Positions 62,578-64,000 of a stretch of DNA of 64,000 nt are shown here, piece after piece. The position numbers and the translations under genes are program-made. The notes below the pieces were generated by a model, which saw nothing but the letters and a program-made list of their open reading frames with translations, was not told where the DNA came from and made no database searches. Source of the DNA: an uncultured Flavobacteriales bacterium (GTDB taxonomy: Bacteria; Bacteroidota; Bacteroidia; Flavobacteriales_G; Salibacteraceae); contig CAJXNO010000011.1 in assembly GCA_913057205.1 (NCBI GenBank), positions 1-64,000 on the forward strand, in the 5' to 3' direction. Numbering within the stretch: the first letter of the stretch is position 1; each line of letters opens with the position of its first letter.

Positions 62578-64000
62578 GCAAAGACTGAAAGGGGCATCCT
62601 GTTCGAGATCTCTCCACTGGATCCCTCTTTGGCCAGCAGCTCTTATCCACGCTTCTTTCTCAACAGAATCCAAACCGGCAGACAAAATCACCCATCTGGG
62701 CTGATGCAGTTCTAGGTAGTCAAGTGGTTCAGCGCTCACCGGAATCGTAACCCACAGGATATCCGCCGGGATTTCATTGAGCCACTCTATCTCAGTGGAC
62801 GGGATGATCACCCTGATTCCTCCCATCAGGTAGTACACCTCCTGCAGGGTATCTTGGCTTCGGTGTTCGTCGGGAATATCCAATGCAGCCCAATGCGCTT
62901 CAACCGATTGCTTGTCATATTCACTCTGCCAAAATACAGCTGTAGCGATGGTATGGACCCTCTCTCCATGTACGAATGAAAGCACATCACCTTGTGTGGA
63001 TCGGTAGAACCATAGCTCCTTAGAATTCAAAGTGCTCCAGTAGCTAAATGTTGCAGAAGCGATCAAAAGAATGGAACTCACCAAGGTCATGCCCAACCAA
63101 AATGATCGCTTCGTTATCAAGTAATAGACCAGAAGCATGATACCCATATACAAGAGGTACAATTCATGCAGTTGAATGTAGAAGCCATCCAGTGCTGCAA
63201 AGGGTAAAGCTTTGATCCATGAAACCCCGTCATTCATGTAAACACCGAGGAAAGCGATTGCCTCAGCCAAGAGGCTTCCGATCAGCGATACCTGATTAAG
63301 CAAGAGATATGCAATTCCCGAAGGCAATAGAGCACTTGCAATCGGTATCACCATAAGGTTACTGAGTAAAAAGTACAGTGGAAACTGGTGAAAATAGTAG
63401 AGCGCCAACGGAAAGGTAGCGACCTGCGCGGCCAAGGAAACACTTGTCAAGGCCCAAACCTTGTCAACAAGCCACCACCTGCTCTTTCCGAACCATGCGT
63501 AGACCATGGGCTGCAGAGCCACAATACCGAAGACTGCAACATAAGACAACTGGAAACCGACCTCCAACAAGAGTCCAGGCTCAAAACACAAAAGCAACAA
63601 AGCACTTCCGAGGAGTGCATGAAAAACTCCGCCTTTTCTAGACATGGCTTCTCCTAGCACAATGAAACTGAACATGGTAGCTGCACGCGTTACACTTGGA
63701 GAAAAACCTGTGATCCCCGCAAAGAGCCAAAGTGAAAGGAATAAAAGCAGCACACGCAACCACCTACTCCATCGATGGTGTGTTAAAAAAAAGAACAAGG
63801 TTGAAAGCATGAGGTAGATGATACCAACGTGTAATCCGCTCACCGCCAAAACATGCATGGCCCCCGCCTGCGCAAAGGCATCTCGCTGATCTACGCTAAG
63901 CTCACGTTTATCCCCTAACATCAAGGCGATCATCAGGCCCTGCACCTCGTCTGGCAGCTGCGAGTCTCGCACAGCTTTGATCAATGAGGCCTGCCAATCC
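62536..64000 (-). CDS. comEC: ComEC/Rec2 competence protein, 5' partial
   Basis: The frame is open to the right edge of the window, so the N-terminus (including the usual DUF4131 part) is missing. The visible 488 residues hold the Competence domain: GLMIALMLGDKRELSVDQRDAFAQAGAMHVLAVSGLHVGIIYLML, then FLFAGITGFSPSVTRAATMFSFIVLGE and about eight more hydrophobic segments, and a soluble C-terminal part resembling a degenerate metallo-beta-lactamase region. ComEC forms the channel for single-stranded DNA uptake. Confidence 0.9.
   Translation of the reverse strand, partial: DWQASLIKAVRDSQLPDEVQGLMIALMLGDKRELSVDQRDAFAQAGAMHVLAVSGLHVGIIYLMLSTLFFFLTHHRWSRWLRVLLLFLSLWLFAGITGFSPSVTRAATMFSFIVLGEAMSRKGGVFHALLGSALLLLCFEPGLLLEVGFQLSYVAVFGIVALQPMVYAWFGKSRWWLVDKVWALTSVSLAAQVATFPLALYYFHQFPLYFLLSNLMVIPIASALLPSGIAYLLLNQVSLIGSLLAEAIAFLGVYMNDGVSWIKALPFAALDGFYIQLHELYLLYMGIMLLVYYLITKRSFWLGMTLVSSILLIASATFSYWSTLNSKELWFYRSTQGDVLSFVHGERVHTIATAVFWQSEYDKQSVEAHWAALDIPDEHRSQDTLQEVYYLMGGIRVIIPSTEIEWLNEIPADILWVTIPVSAEPLDYLELHQPRWVILSAGLDSVEKEAWIRAAGQRGIQWRDLEQDAPFSLCLSPKCLGKGEAVF

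Overview
The window is chromosomal DNA from a Bacteroidota bacterium, most likely a marine or aquatic member of the Flavobacteriales. The evidence is: several secreted proteins with SprB-type repeats or C-terminal type IX secretion (T9SS) sorting domains; promoters of the Bacteroidota form TAnnTTTG; a Rho factor with a long disordered insertion; and lineage-typical families (DUF4293, DUF4199, DUF6268, DUF1704, Mpl-like ligase). I see no rRNA, tRNA or CRISPR array. 

Host backbone, left (1-13905): a DUF1704 metallopeptidase-like gene cut by the window edge, menB, a minus-strand run (M48 peptidase, alpha/beta-hydrolase lipoprotein, small lipoprotein, VWA-like membrane protein), fabG, a short-repeat intergenic stretch, sucD, a large T9SS adhesin-like protein and mnmE. 

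Integrated island (about 13.9-28.8 kb): an AT-richer element lies between mnmE and a SulP transporter gene. A 16-bp direct repeat covering the last codons of mnmE (FCIGK) marks both ends, so attL and attR are visible. The left part is an integration and replication module: a double-HTH protein, a tyrosine recombinase, an unknown protein, a small HTH protein, a RepA-like ATPase and a DUF6371 primase-like protein. The middle part carries four transcription units, each followed directly by a palindromic unit that looks like an integron attC site: an aspartic protease, a trypsin-like protease, an SRA-HNH endonuclease overlapping a NudG-like Nudix hydrolase, and a small secreted protein. In one unit the two ends of the cassette are perfect complements, as expected if cassettes excise as circles. 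The right part holds debris (IS remnant, HUH Rep-like protein, DUF5681) and two small secreted or lipoprotein genes. No relaxase, conjugation or integron-integrase gene is visible. 

Host backbone, right (28766-64000): SulP transporter, small envelope genes, a decayed hypE next to a histidine kinase lacking its N-terminus plus a response regulator, DUF3820, YheT-like hydrolase, DEAD-box helicase, fhs, the mnmH-selD pair for 2-selenouridine tRNA modification, xth, two secreted proteins, a HupE-like membrane protein with an M1 aminopeptidase, a LemA-TPM-TPM operon, a GT2 glycosyltransferase, ftsE, a YfcE-like phosphoesterase, DUF4293, rho, DUF4199, mpl, a phosphodiesterase-TPR-sulfotransferase fusion flanked by two paralogous T9SS proteins, fbaA, an MBL-fold hydrolase and a partial comEC. 

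The most interesting regions are the attC-like cassette array, the restriction-endonuclease/Nudix pair inside it, and integration of the island at the same mnmE codons used by Salmonella genomic island 1 in unrelated bacteria.
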